64,000 nt of DNA. Origin: Limisphaerales bacterium (GTDB taxonomy: Bacteria > Verrucomicrobiota > Verrucomicrobiia > Limisphaerales > SXTU01). This document shows, piece after piece, positions 15,593 to 23,385 of the stretch (its first letter is position 1; the number at the start of each line of letters is the position of its first letter). The notes under the pieces were generated by a model, which was not told the origin of the DNA, made no database searches, and saw only the letters and a list, made by a program, of their open reading frames with translations. The position numbers and the translations under genes are program-made. Where the stretch lies: NCBI GenBank assembly GCA_009773355.1, contig WRPG01000019.1:66913-130912 (forward strand). The letters run 5' to 3'.

Positions 15593-16498
15593 TCACGCAG
15601 CCAGCCACTCGCGCAGGACGCGGAGGTCTTGCTGCATCTTGGCAATCATCGGCTTGCCCTCGCCGTGGGCGTATTCGTGGTGCTGCGAGATGGGGCCGTT
15701 GAATGACGACTTCTTCAGCCAAGCGAAGAAGCTCTTGTTCACCATGCCTTCGCCCAGCGGACACCACTCGGCCTTCCAGCCCTTGTCGCCCTTCTTCCAG
15801 GCGAAGTCCTTCACGAAGACGGCGGTCAGGTGCGACTCCATGAGCCGCGCCTCGATGGGCCACGAGTAACCGCCCTCCAGCGTGGCGTGGCCGATGTCGA
15901 AGCACGCGCCGATGAGCTTCGGGTCGAGGTCGCGCACAAGCTGCCAGATGTCCCAGATGGGCGCGCCGACGTAGTCCGCGCCGGAGTGGTTTTGGAAGCC
16001 GGCTTGCAGGCCCAGCTCCTTGTTCAGCGCGGCGAGGTCGCGCAGTTCGGCGCGAACCTCCTCAAGCTGCGCGGGGATGGGCTTGTCCTTCGCGTATTTC
16101 CAGAACGAGAGGCGGTAACGCTTGATGCCAAGCCTGGCGGCGGTGCGCAGGACCTTCTGGGTGAGCGGCTGGGCGACGTTCTTCACGTCGGTCGTGATGA
16201 TGTGGACTTCCTTGCCGCGCTTGCGCAGCGCCTCGACGAGTTTGGGCAAATCCTCCTCCACACGCTCGGGCAGCACCTGGCCCTTCGCCCGCACCGGACA
16301 CTCGATGCCGTCCCAGCCGATTTCCGCGACGGTGTCGGCCGTCTGCTCGGGGCCGAGCGACTGGAAGGGCTTGCTGAAGCCGATGACGGGCCAGCGCTTC
16401 GCGGACGCGGCGGCGGGCAGCGGCGACGCCAGCGCGGCAAGTGAGGCAGCGGTGGCGACTTGCGCGAAATGGCGGCGGGAGAGATGGCTGGGGTTCAC
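15593..16498 (-). CDS. Tat-exported TIM-barrel sugar isomerase/epimerase-like protein
   Basis: 301 residues of the xylose-isomerase-like/AP-endonuclease-2 superfamily. The N-terminus SRRHFAQVATAASLAALASP fits a twin-arginine signal. TIM-barrel strands and likely metal ligands are visible: AEIGWDGIECPV, VHIITTDVKNV, GLQAGFQNHSGADYVG, LIGACFDIGHATLEGG, LTAVFVKDFAWKKG, and GPISQHHEYAHGEGKP near the end. Such proteins are abundant in Verrucomicrobia and Planctomycetes and probably act on sugars or polyols in the periplasm; the substrate cannot be read from the sequence. Confidence 0.8.
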   Translation of the reverse strand: MNPSHLSRRHFAQVATAASLAALASPLPAAASAKRWPVIGFSKPFQSLGPEQTADTVAEIGWDGIECPVRAKGQVLPERVEEDLPKLVEALRKRGKEVHIITTDVKNVAQPLTQKVLRTAARLGIKRYRLSFWKYAKDKPIPAQLEEVRAELRDLAALNKELGLQAGFQNHSGADYVGAPIWDIWQLVRDLDPKLIGACFDIGHATLEGGYSWPIEARLMESHLTAVFVKDFAWKKGDKGWKAEWCPLGEGMVNKSFFAWLKKSSFNGPISQHHEYAHGEGKPMIAKMQQDLRVLREWLAA

Positions 16499-16591
16499 GG
16501 AGAAGTTGGGTTTGCGATGGGCGGAACTCTGCGCGGCGAGGCGGACAATGCAAGCCGCTTGAAGGTGCCCGGCAGCAGGCTTGGAGCTGGC

Positions 16592-17692
16592 CTATTTTCC
16601 AAGCAGCTGCTTCAAGTCCGCAAGAAACCGCGTGTTCTCCGCCGCCGTGCCCACACTTACCCGCAGCCACTCGGGCAACTGGTAGCCAGCCATCGGGCGC
16701 GTGATGATGCCGAGCTTCTGGAGTTCGTTGAAGACCCGCGCGCCGTCGCCGACGCGCAGGAGGATGAAGTTCCCGGCGGTTGGCACGAACTCGATGCCCA
16801 GCTTCTCGAACTCGGTTTGCAGGAAGTGGACGCCCGCGAAGTTCGTCGCGCGGGTGCGGCGGACGTGCTCGTCGTCATCGAGCGCGGCTAGGGCGGCGGC
16901 TTGGGCGAGGCTGTTCAAATTGAACGGCTGGCGGACCTTCTCAAACGCCGCAATCAGCTCCGGGTGCCCGATGCCGTAGCCGACGCGCGTGCCGGCGAGG
17001 CCGTAAATTTTGGAGAACGTCCGCATGAGCAGCAGGTTCGGCTTGGTGCCGGCGGTGATGAGGGGAATCAAGTTCACCGGGTCGTCGAGGAACTCGATGT
17101 AAGCCTCGTCCATCACGAGCAGGACGTGCGGCGGGACGTTGTTCACCAACTCGACGACCTCCGCGCGCGAGGCGAGGGTGCCGGTGGGGTTGTTTGGGTT
17201 CGCCACGAACATCACGCGGGTCTGCGGTGTGATGGCGCGGAGCATGGCGAGCAGGTCGTGGCCGAGGTCGCGCGCGGGGACGGTGATGAGGTTCGCGCCG
17301 GCCATCTTCGTGATGATGGGATAGATGGCGAAGCAGTATTGCGAGACGACCACGTCCGCGCCGGGGGCCATGAGCGCGTGGCCGATGAACTCGATGATTT
17401 CATTCGAGCCGTTGCCGAGGATGAGGTTGCTTGTCTCGACGTTGAGTTTGTCGGCGAGGCGGCGCTTGAAGTAGAAGGCGTTGCCGTCCGGGTAGAGATG
17501 CACGCTGGCGGCGGCGACCTGAATCGCGGCGAGCGCCTTGGGCGAGGGGCCGAGCGGGTTTTCGTTCGACGCGAGCTTGATGATGTCGCTGGCCGGCAGG
17601 CCGATTTCACGCGCGACTTCCTCAATGGGACGGCCCGGCTGGTAGGTCGGGAGCGTGGCGAGGGTGGGGTTGAGGGGGAAGCTTAAGGGCAT
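16592..17692 (-). CDS. hisC: Histidinol-phosphate aminotransferase
   Basis: 366 residues, the usual length. It is a fold-type I PLP aminotransferase with HisC features: LASNENPLGPSPKALAAI, LYPDGNAFYFKRRLADKL, LILGNGSNEIIEFIG, FVANPNNPTGT, VMDEAYIEF, the PLP lysine in RTFSKIYGLAGTRVGYG, and the C-terminal LRVSVGTAAEN arginine. It should convert imidazole-acetol phosphate and glutamate to histidinol phosphate in histidine synthesis. No other his gene is in the window. Relatives in this family also act on aromatic amino acids, so the specificity is inferred. Confidence 0.92.
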   Translation of the reverse strand: MPLSFPLNPTLATLPTYQPGRPIEEVAREIGLPASDIIKLASNENPLGPSPKALAAIQVAAASVHLYPDGNAFYFKRRLADKLNVETSNLILGNGSNEIIEFIGHALMAPGADVVVSQYCFAIYPIITKMAGANLITVPARDLGHDLLAMLRAITPQTRVMFVANPNNPTGTLASRAEVVELVNNVPPHVLLVMDEAYIEFLDDPVNLIPLITAGTKPNLLLMRTFSKIYGLAGTRVGYGIGHPELIAAFEKVRQPFNLNSLAQAAALAALDDDEHVRRTRATNFAGVHFLQTEFEKLGIEFVPTAGNFILLRVGDGARVFNELQKLGIITRPMAGYQLPEWLRVSVGTAAENTRFLADLKQLLGK

Positions 17693-17697
17693 GGCTG

Positions 17698-17760
17698 AAG
17701 ATGTTTAACGCGAAGACGCAAAGGCGCGGAGGCGCAGAGGCGGGTTTGTGAAAACCGCAA
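17698..17760. repeat. Solo A/G-rich repeat arm (aagacgcaaaggcg)
   Basis: GCGAAGACGCAAAGGCGCGG and the bases after it resemble the arm words of the inverted repeat at 35332-35409 (AAGCGCAAAGACGC). No partner arm is evident, so this looks like a half-element. It directly precedes the hisC start. Confidence 0.45.
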
Positions 17761-17797
17761 TCGGTCGTGCGCTCAGATGCTGACCGAGGTTCCGCGC

Positions 17798-17935
17798 CGT
17801 CTTGGACTGCGGCGGGAAGCGAAGCGCCACGCCGCCTTGGCATTCCGCGGAGCGGTCGTTGGGCCTGCGTGAATTCCGCTTCGCGGGAAACCAAAGCGGT
17901 GTCGCCACTGCGCTCTGCCACCGCAGTCCAAGACG
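17798..17935. repeat. 138-bp inverted repeat, family D copy 1 (CGTCTTGGACTGCGG)
   Basis: Perfect 15-base end arms (CGTCTTGGACTGCGG at 17798-17812 and its complement at 17921-17935) enclose further complementary stretches. These include CGCCACGCCGCCTTGG facing CCAAAGCGGTGTCGCC and CGAAGCG facing CGCTTCG. The same sequence family recurs at 60176-60296. The element lies between hisC and an unknown gene on the same strand. Confidence 0.85.
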
Positions 17936-17991
17936 ATGTGGGCCTTCGAGCTTCTTTCTGTCCTTACGGCGTGTCGTTGAAACGGTGGCAG

Positions 17992-18405
17992 TCACTTCCG
18001 GCCTCCCTGCCTCACGGCACCAAGGAACTCGGCCTCGAAATCGGAGAACTCCGGCTCGCTCAGATGATACCGGAAGACTTCGCGAAGCTCCTCGAACCCC
18101 TCCCTCGTCAACCAGTTTGGCAAGTCGCGCCGGATTCCAGCATATTGCGGCAAGTGTTCGTAAAATGCGCAGACAACTGCCTGACTCACCTCGGACTGGT
18201 ATCCTCCCTTGCCCGGAGCCACCAAGCACCACCGAGCATAATCGTAGAACCGTCGAATCAAGTCCTTGTCCGGAACCTTTGTCCGGTAGGTTTCCTCGAA
18301 CTTCAAATGCAGTTCGATCCACAGCGCCATCGGACTGTCCGCCGCTTCGATGTGCAGGCGATACTCCGGCAGCTTTTCGAGTGCGACGCGTTTCCATGCG
18401 CTCAT
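17992..18405 (-). CDS. Unrecognised soluble protein, 137 aa
   Basis: I do not recognise this family. It is predicted soluble, has no signal peptide, and is rich in aromatic and charged residues (KLPEYRLHIEAADSPMALWI, LHLKFEETYRTK, FYDYARWCLVAPGKGG, VCAFYEHLPQYAGIRRDLPN). The pattern of an all-helical protein with conserved Trp/Tyr suggests a small regulatory or immunity-type protein, but that is a guess. It follows the CobQ/DRTGG gene by 26 bases on the same strand. Its base composition looks lower in G+C than its neighbours. Confidence 0.65.
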   Translation of the reverse strand: MSAWKRVALEKLPEYRLHIEAADSPMALWIELHLKFEETYRTKVPDKDLIRRFYDYARWCLVAPGKGGYQSEVSQAVVCAFYEHLPQYAGIRRDLPNWLTREGFEELREVFRYHLSEPEFSDFEAEFLGAVRQGGRK

Positions 18406-18431
18406 GTGGTGCGAACGAGTTGACTCCCTGA

Positions 18432-19526
18432 CTACAACGCCCCCACCAGCTTCGCCACATCCACATGCTGCGCGATGAGGTCGCGGATGACGGCGATTTT
18501 CTCGGCGTCGTCGGGGCGGGTCTTGACGATTATGTCGTGGACTTTCGAGGCGACTTCGTAGCTGTCCGCCTCGGCGAGCAGCACGGGGAAGTCGAGCTTG
18601 CGAATCACGTCCAGCGTGGCGGGGCTGGGGCGGAAGTTGTCGGTGAGGACGAGGCCGCTCAGGGCTTCGGAAGGGTTCGCCTGCGACGCGGCGGCGGCGG
18701 CGAGCACGATGTCCTCGCGGTCGCCGGGCGTGATGACCAGCGTGCCGCGCCGGAAGTGCTTGGCCATGTTGCTCGCGCCCATCGCGCCGACGACGATGTC
18801 CTCGACGAGATTGGTCAGGCGCTTGCGCGGGCACAGGACCTCGGCGGCCAACTCGTCGCGGATGGAAGCGAGCGTGGGCTTCACGAGGATGGGCCGGAGC
18901 GGCAGCACGCCGAGGAGTTCAAGGCCCTTTCGCTTGAGGCCCTTGCGCGTGAACTCGGCGATGTATTCCAGCTTGTCGGGCAAAACCTTGTTGACGATGA
19001 CGCCGATGACCTCGACGCCGTGCTTCTCGAAGAGCGCCTGGTTCAGCGCGACCTCGTCCACGGGCTTGCCGATGCCGCCGCGCGTGACGATGACGACCTT
19101 CGCGCCGAGCACCTTGGCGACCTGGGCGTTCGACAGGTCGAAGACCGCGCCAACGCCCGCGTGGCCGGAGCCTTCGCAGAGCACGAAGTCCTTCTCCCAC
19201 GCCACGCGGTCGAAGGATTTCTGGATGCGCCGCACGAGCGCGTCGTTGTTGGTTTCGGCGAGATACTTGCGCGTGAAGTCCGGCTCGACCGCGATGGGGC
19301 TCATGTCCACGAGCGGGCAGTTGAGCTTGTAAATGGCGTCCATCAGCACCGTGTCCTCGTCAATCTTCTGCTCGGCGATTTCCACGAAGCGCTGGCCCAC
19401 GGGCTTGATGTAGCCGACGCGCGGGAACTGGCTCAGGAGCGCGGAGAGCAGGCCGAGCGAGGTGGTGGTCTTGCCGTCGTTCTGCCGCGTGGCGGCGATG
19501 AAGACGCGGGGGGTGACGATGTTCAT
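18432..19526 (-). CDS. CobQ-type ATPase with DRTGG domain (detached N-terminal half of phosphotransacetylase)
   Basis: 364 residues. The N-terminal half is a dethiobiotin-synthetase/CobQ-like P-loop domain (RVFIAATRQNDGKTTTSLGL, RVGYIKPVGQR, FVLCEGSGHAGVGAVFD, VVIVTRGGIGKPVDEVALNQ, GVIVNKV). The C-terminal third looks like a DRTGG domain (MGASNMAKHFRRGTLVITPG, LSGLVLTDNF). This is the layout found N-terminal to the catalytic domain in long Pta enzymes. Here it is a separate gene followed, in gene order, by an unknown gene. The catalytic pta gene is just upstream on the same strand, so the two probably work together in acetyl-CoA/acetyl-phosphate interconversion, this one as a regulatory partner. 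The start is the ATG at 19526; the frame extends to a weak TTG. Confidence 0.8.
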   Translation of the reverse strand: MNIVTPRVFIAATRQNDGKTTTSLGLLSALLSQFPRVGYIKPVGQRFVEIAEQKIDEDTVLMDAIYKLNCPLVDMSPIAVEPDFTRKYLAETNNDALVRRIQKSFDRVAWEKDFVLCEGSGHAGVGAVFDLSNAQVAKVLGAKVVIVTRGGIGKPVDEVALNQALFEKHGVEVIGVIVNKVLPDKLEYIAEFTRKGLKRKGLELLGVLPLRPILVKPTLASIRDELAAEVLCPRKRLTNLVEDIVVGAMGASNMAKHFRRGTLVITPGDREDIVLAAAAASQANPSEALSGLVLTDNFRPSPATLDVIRKLDFPVLLAEADSYEVASKVHDIIVKTRPDDAEKIAVIRDLIAQHVDVAKLVGAL

Positions 19527-19540
19527 GCGGGAAGGGGACA

Positions 19541-19702
19541 ACCACTAATGGACACTAATGAACACGAACAAAAAGCGTGTTGCGTGTTGCGTGTTGCGTG
19601 TTGCGTGCGTCCGTCAGGACACGCCCAGTGGCAGTCACGGAACACGCAGCACGCAGCACGTTCGTCTCCGCCCATCCGTGTTCATTAGTGTCCATTCGTG
19701 GT
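19541..19702. repeat. Nested inverted repeat, family C copy 1 (outer arms)
   Basis: ACCACTAATGGACACTAATG, AACACG (19541-19566) pairs with 19677-19702 with one mismatch in 26. A family B inverted repeat (19575-19660) is nested inside it. The outer words recur at 48252-48354. The combined element fills the gap between the two halves of the phosphotransacetylase system. Confidence 0.88.
19575..19660. repeat. Inverted repeat, family B copy 2 (inner element)
   Basis: GCGTGTTGCGTGTTGCGTGT with more copies of the GTGTTGC word faces AACACGCAGCACGCAGCACG. It uses the same words as 12085-12169. It lies within the family C arms, as if one element had inserted in the other or both were built by stepwise insertion. 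Confidence 0.8.
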
Positions 19703-19703
19703 T

Positions 19704-20756
19704 TCAGACTCCCGCCACATGCGCCCCCGCGTCGGGATACAGGAGGCGATACTCGATGGCCTGCAAGCCGACGATGGCGGCGACGCCGAGGATGTCGTGC
19801 GAGTTTGCGCCGCGCGAAATCTCCGCCGCCGGCATGTCGAGGCCGAGGAGAATCTGGCCGTAGGCGTTTGCGCGGGCGACATGCTGCACGAGCTTGCTGG
19901 AAATGTTGCCGGAGTTGAGGTCGGGGAAGACCAGCACGTTCGCGCGGCCGGCGACGGCGTTTTCCGGGAGCTTGCGCGAGGCGATTTCCGGCACGAGCGC
20001 GGCGTCCACCTGGAGTTCACCTTCGAAATCGGCCTCCAGCGCGCGCTGCGAGGCCAGCAACCGGGCCAGGACGGTGGCAGCTTCCATCTTTTGCGCGGTG
20101 GGATGGCTGGCGCTGCCCTTCGTGGAGAAGGAAAGCATCGCCACGCGCGGGCGGATGCCGAGGAGCTGCCGGGCGAGGAACCCGCTCGACACCGCGATGT
20201 CCGCGAGTTGCTCGACGGTCGGGTCGGGGATGACGCCGCAGTCCGCCATGAGCATCGCGCCTTGATGGCCGAAGCGCGTGTCCTCGACCTCCAGCACCAT
20301 GCAGCTCGACGCCGAGCTGTAGCCGGGCGCGAGGCGGATGATTTGGAAGACGGGCCGCAACACGCTGCCGGAAGTCTCGCTCGCGCCGGACACGAGGCCG
20401 TCCGCCTGCCGCATGGCGACCATCATCGCGCCGAAGTAGTTCGGCTTGCGCAGCGCATCGAGTGCCTCCGCGTGCTGGATGCCTTTTGCCTGCCGGAGCC
20501 GGGCATAGATTTTCGCGAAGCCGTCGAGTTCCTCGCTTTCCTCCGGGTTGATGATGCGGATGCCGGCGAGGGAGAGGTTCAGCGCCTCGGCGGCGCGTTT
20601 GATGCGGGTGCGGTCGCCGAGCAGGATGGGCGCGCCAAGCTGGAGCGAGCAGAACTGCCGCGCGGCCTGCAACACGCGCGGCTCGGTGCCTTCGGGGAAA
20701 ACAATCCGCTTCGGGTGCCGCTGCAGCCGTTCGATGACGCTGCCGATGAAACGCAT
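19704..20756 (-). CDS. pta: Phosphate acetyltransferase, stand-alone catalytic domain
   Basis: 350 residues of the PTA_PTB catalytic fold: RIVFPEGTEPRVLQAARQF, PILLGDRTRIKRAAEAL, MMVAMRQADGLVSGASETSG, LRPVFQIIRLAPGYSSASS, MLMADCGVIPDPTVEQLADI, RVAMLSFSTKGSASHPTAQK, and NVLVFPDLNSGNISSKLVQ. It interconverts acetyl-CoA plus phosphate with acetyl phosphate. The length fits the short, single-domain Pta type. ATG 20756 (MRFIGSVIERL) is chosen, since residues coded further upstream have no family support. The downstream gene encodes the CobQ/DRTGG half. No acetate kinase gene is in the window. Confidence 0.92.
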   Translation of the reverse strand: MRFIGSVIERLQRHPKRIVFPEGTEPRVLQAARQFCSLQLGAPILLGDRTRIKRAAEALNLSLAGIRIINPEESEELDGFAKIYARLRQAKGIQHAEALDALRKPNYFGAMMVAMRQADGLVSGASETSGSVLRPVFQIIRLAPGYSSASSCMVLEVEDTRFGHQGAMLMADCGVIPDPTVEQLADIAVSSGFLARQLLGIRPRVAMLSFSTKGSASHPTAQKMEAATVLARLLASQRALEADFEGELQVDAALVPEIASRKLPENAVAGRANVLVFPDLNSGNISSKLVQHVARANAYGQILLGLDMPAAEISRGANSHDILGVAAIVGLQAIEYRLLYPDAGAHVAGV

Positions 20757-20866
20757 GGCGACTTGGTAGCCGACGACGCGGCCGACTGCAATCGGCAAGT
20801 CCGTTTCGTCGTGCGCGCCATGCGCTTACCGAGACTCGTGCATCAAGGTGGCAAACGGATGGCCAG

Positions 20867-20939
20867 TAGCTCGACATTCCAATGTCGAGACTCTGCGCCT
20901 TGCCACCGCCCCAGCACTCGACATTGGAATGTCGAGCTA
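20867..20939. repeat. 73-bp REPIN-like element, family A copy 2
   Basis: It has the same 23-base arms as 216-288 and the same 27-nt spacer length, but an unrelated spacer sequence (ACTCTGCGCCTTGCCACCGC and seven more). It lies between the small membrane protein gene and pta. Confidence 0.9.
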
Positions 20940-20947
20940 CGGCGGCC

Positions 20948-21166
20948 TCAGTGGGCGGCGGCGGCTTCCTTCGCCTCGGTCTTACCGGCGAGCGCCTTGG
21001 CGGCGATTTCGCAGCAGCACTCGTGTGCTTCGAGCGGGCCGGCCTTGGCCAGGTTGGCGAGGTCCTCGGCCTCGTTCTTGAGGATGTAATGCCGCATGAG
21101 GAGGACGTAGGTGACGGGCAGGCTGGCAGCGAACAGGAAGATCAGGAACTCGGAGACCTTAATCAT
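20948..21166 (-). CDS. Small single-span membrane protein, 72 aa
   Basis: The N-terminal helix FLIFLFAASLPVTYVLLM should span the inner membrane. A hydrophilic tail follows with a striking HECCCEIAA cluster (His and three consecutive Cys), then an Ala/Lys/Glu-rich end. The family is not recognised. The Cys triplet could bind a metal or be a redox site. The start at ATG 21166 gives the shortest well-formed membrane protein; no strong Shine-Dalgarno is visible. Confidence 0.6.
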   Translation of the reverse strand: MIKVSEFLIFLFAASLPVTYVLLMRHYILKNEAEDLANLAKAGPLEAHECCCEIAAKALAGKTEAKEAAAAH

Positions 21167-21311
21167 ATGGGTTTCTTTCGCTCGGGCGGCAACTCGCCGT
21201 CCGCAGTTCATACCGTGAACTGAACGGTGTCTGTGATTAGCCTCGTCCTCACGCGCTGGCTTCGCAACTTTTGCCCGACCCTGCGCGTCTTTTGCCGCCT
21301 TGCGCCGCCAG

Positions 21312-22154
21312 TCACTTCGCCGCCGGCTTCACGCCCTTGCCCGTGTCGAGGAAGTCCAAGCCCTGCTCCAGCCACTTCGCCGGCGGGAGATTGTGGCCCA
21401 CGCCGGGCGCTTCGAGATAGGTCACATTCGCGAAGCCCTCCTTCTTGAAGCCCTGCTCAAACACCGTCTTCGTCCCTGCCCGGTTGAAGTCCTTCTCGCC
21501 CGTCATCAGCGCGTAGCGGCAGAACTTCTTCGCGATGGCCAGCACCTCATCGTCCGGGATGAAGTTCGCGCCGTAAGTTGTTTTGCCATCACCCGCCGGG
21601 ATGTCCTCGTAGAAGTTCACGCCCATGAACGGCATCGTGCCGCTGAACATGTCCGCGTAGGCCATGCCCACCATGCTCGCCACGCGCCCGCCGCCAGAAT
21701 GACCGCTCACATACACCCGGCGCGCGTCCACGTTGAAGCGCCCGCGCATCGCGACGTTCGCCGCCACGGCGAGGCGCACGCGGTCGAAGATGTTGCGCGG
21801 GTTGCCGGACTTGAGCGCACCGACGAAGAGAAGCTTGCGCGCCGCCAGCCCCGGCTCCCAATCCGCCGGGATGCCCGCCGTGTCACCCGGTGAAATCCAG
21901 ATGAACACGCCCCATTTGTCCGCGTGCTTGTAGGTGGCCGGGATGATGAGCTGGAACTTCTCCTTGGCGAGGTCGAACGCGCCGGGGGTCTCGACCGAGT
22001 GTAGCCGCCACTTCACCTCGTCCGGCTCGGCCTGCTTGGGGAGTTCGGTGAAGGAGACGGTGCTTTTGCCGGCGGTGAAGGGCGGGAGGTCGGCGGCGAG
22101 TGCGTGCGGCAACAGCGACACCACAACGAGTAGAACTGCAAATTTCACTTTCAC
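21312..22154 (-). CDS. Secreted alpha/beta-hydrolase (PHB-depolymerase-like esterase)
   Basis: 280 residues. Signal peptide VKFAVLLVVVSLLPHALAAD, then a hydrolase fold with oxyanion region FIWISPGDTAGIPADWEP, nucleophile elbow VYVSGHSGGGRVASM and catalytic His in APGVGHNLPPAKWLEQG. The candidate acid is in the segment before it. The GTG at 22154 overlaps the upstream stop as GTGA, which decides the start. It is last in a coupled set with the small membrane protein and the nitrilase. The substrate is unknown; relatives cleave esters of polyhydroxyalkanoates or feruloyl groups. Confidence 0.8.
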   Translation of the reverse strand: MKVKFAVLLVVVSLLPHALAADLPPFTAGKSTVSFTELPKQAEPDEVKWRLHSVETPGAFDLAKEKFQLIIPATYKHADKWGVFIWISPGDTAGIPADWEPGLAARKLLFVGALKSGNPRNIFDRVRLAVAANVAMRGRFNVDARRVYVSGHSGGGRVASMVGMAYADMFSGTMPFMGVNFYEDIPAGDGKTTYGANFIPDDEVLAIAKKFCRYALMTGEKDFNRAGTKTVFEQGFKKEGFANVTYLEAPGVGHNLPPAKWLEQGLDFLDTGKGVKPAAK

Positions 22155-22447
22155 GGTTTGATGGGTTGCGTCACTGGATTGGAGTTCTTTTCTCTGATTG
22201 CTTTGACACGAGTTTGCAAGCGGGCCTCCGCGATAAACGCAAGGATAGCGCAGGCCAGCGAGATGCTTGCGAGCAACGCAATCACTCCTCGCTCTCCGCG
22301 AGTTCCCTTCCGCCATCCCAACAGGGCGACGATGCCGGCCGTTGCGAATAGAAACGGGCAGTGGCACAGAACCGAACCTGCGAAAACCAGAATCATGAGC
22401 GACACGGCGATGAAATCCTTCGGACGCCCGCCGCGCTCCCGAATCAT
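22151..22447 (-). CDS. Small multi-span membrane protein, 98 aa
   Basis: No family recognised. There are three hydrophobic stretches (FIAVSLMILVFAGSVLCHC, PFLFATAGIVALLGW, VIALLASISLACAILAFIA), separated by basic loops (RKGTRGERG). The ATG at 22447 overlaps the nitrilase stop as ATGA, and its own stop overlaps the esterase GTG as GTGA. This double overlap is the best evidence that it is a real gene. A slightly longer start at 22480 is possible. Confidence 0.7.
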   Translation of the reverse strand: MIRERGGRPKDFIAVSLMILVFAGSVLCHCPFLFATAGIVALLGWRKGTRGERGVIALLASISLACAILAFIAEARLQTRVKAIREKNSNPVTQPIKP

Positions 22448-23283
22448 TCGAGTCCAGAATTTTTCTTCGCCTGCCTGCATACGAGTTTGACGATCCGCCT
22501 CCAGTCTGCCGCCAGGAAGCGCGGGTGGGCGCGGCTGTCGGCGGCATACTTGCCGGTGGCCTGCGCCAAGTCGAGGTCAGCGGTGATGACCGTTTCGGAG
22601 CGGTTGTCCGCGAGCGCGAGCACACGGCTGTTCGGCGCGACAATCTTCGAGTCGCCCGCCGACCACAGGCCATCCCCCTGCGGCCCGACGGAATTGGCGA
22701 AGACGTAGAACACCGCGTTCTCAAACGCCCGCACCGCGATGCCGTCGCGTCCGCCGCGCTTGTGGCGCGAGACGGCCAGCGGGTCCAGCCCGGCGTTCGG
22801 ATGGAAGGCGATGCGCGCACCAGCCATCACGCCGAGCCGCACCAATTCGGGATAGCGCCGCTCGTGGCAGATTATGGCGGTGCAGAGGATGCCATCGAGT
22901 TTGAAGAGCGCGACCGAATTGCCCGGCGTGAAGAACTCTCGGTCGCGCTCCGTGAGCTGACATTTCGCGTAGCAGTGGACGACACGCCCGCGCCGGTCGA
23001 AGACCACAAGGCAGTTCTGCCAATGCCCCCGGCGGAAGACGGGCGAGCCGAGCAGCACGTTGACTCCGTGCTTCGCCGCGAGCGCGCCAATGCGCTTCAG
23101 TGCTGCCTGGACTTCCGGCCACGACAGCTTCGCGAAGTCGCGGTTGTAGCCCGTGGTGGCGCACTCGGGGAAGAGCACCGTGTCCACTTTGCGCCGCGCG
23201 GCCTGGGCGAGCGCGGCCTCCACCTTCGCCAAGTTGCCTTCAACGGTCGCCGCGAACTTCAACTGCACGGCGGCGGCGCGCAT
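22444..23283 (-). CDS. Carbon-nitrogen hydrolase (nitrilase superfamily)
   Basis: 279 residues with the Glu-Lys-Cys triad pattern: Glu in VLFPECATTGYNRDF, Lys in the HCYAKCQLTERDREFFTPG segment, and Cys in TAIICHERRYPELVRLG. HPNAGLDPLAVSRHKRGG and AFENAVFYVFANSVGPQG are typical of amidases such as N-carbamyl-D-amino-acid or omega-amidase relatives. The start at ATG 23283 (MRAAAVQLKF) matches the usual family N-terminus; an in-frame ATG at 23331 would add 16 residues. It is co-transcribed with the two following small genes through overlaps. The substrate is not predictable by eye. Confidence 0.82.
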   Translation of the reverse strand: MRAAAVQLKFAATVEGNLAKVEAALAQAARRKVDTVLFPECATTGYNRDFAKLSWPEVQAALKRIGALAAKHGVNVLLGSPVFRRGHWQNCLVVFDRRGRVVHCYAKCQLTERDREFFTPGNSVALFKLDGILCTAIICHERRYPELVRLGVMAGARIAFHPNAGLDPLAVSRHKRGGRDGIAVRAFENAVFYVFANSVGPQGDGLWSAGDSKIVAPNSRVLALADNRSETVITADLDLAQATGKYAADSRAHPRFLAADWRRIVKLVCRQAKKNSGLE

Positions 23284-23385
23284 GGCGCATTGACCACCAC
23301 GCGGCGGGCGGGCGAGAATCAGGCGTTTCATGGATTGTGCGGGCCGGCTGGCGGACGAAGCTAGCGGGCCGTTGACCGAAGCCAA

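Noticed and set aside
19575-19612. CRISPR-like tandem repeat
   Set aside because: The GTGTTGC words are tandem with no unique spacers between and are part of an inverted repeat. No cas gene is in the window.
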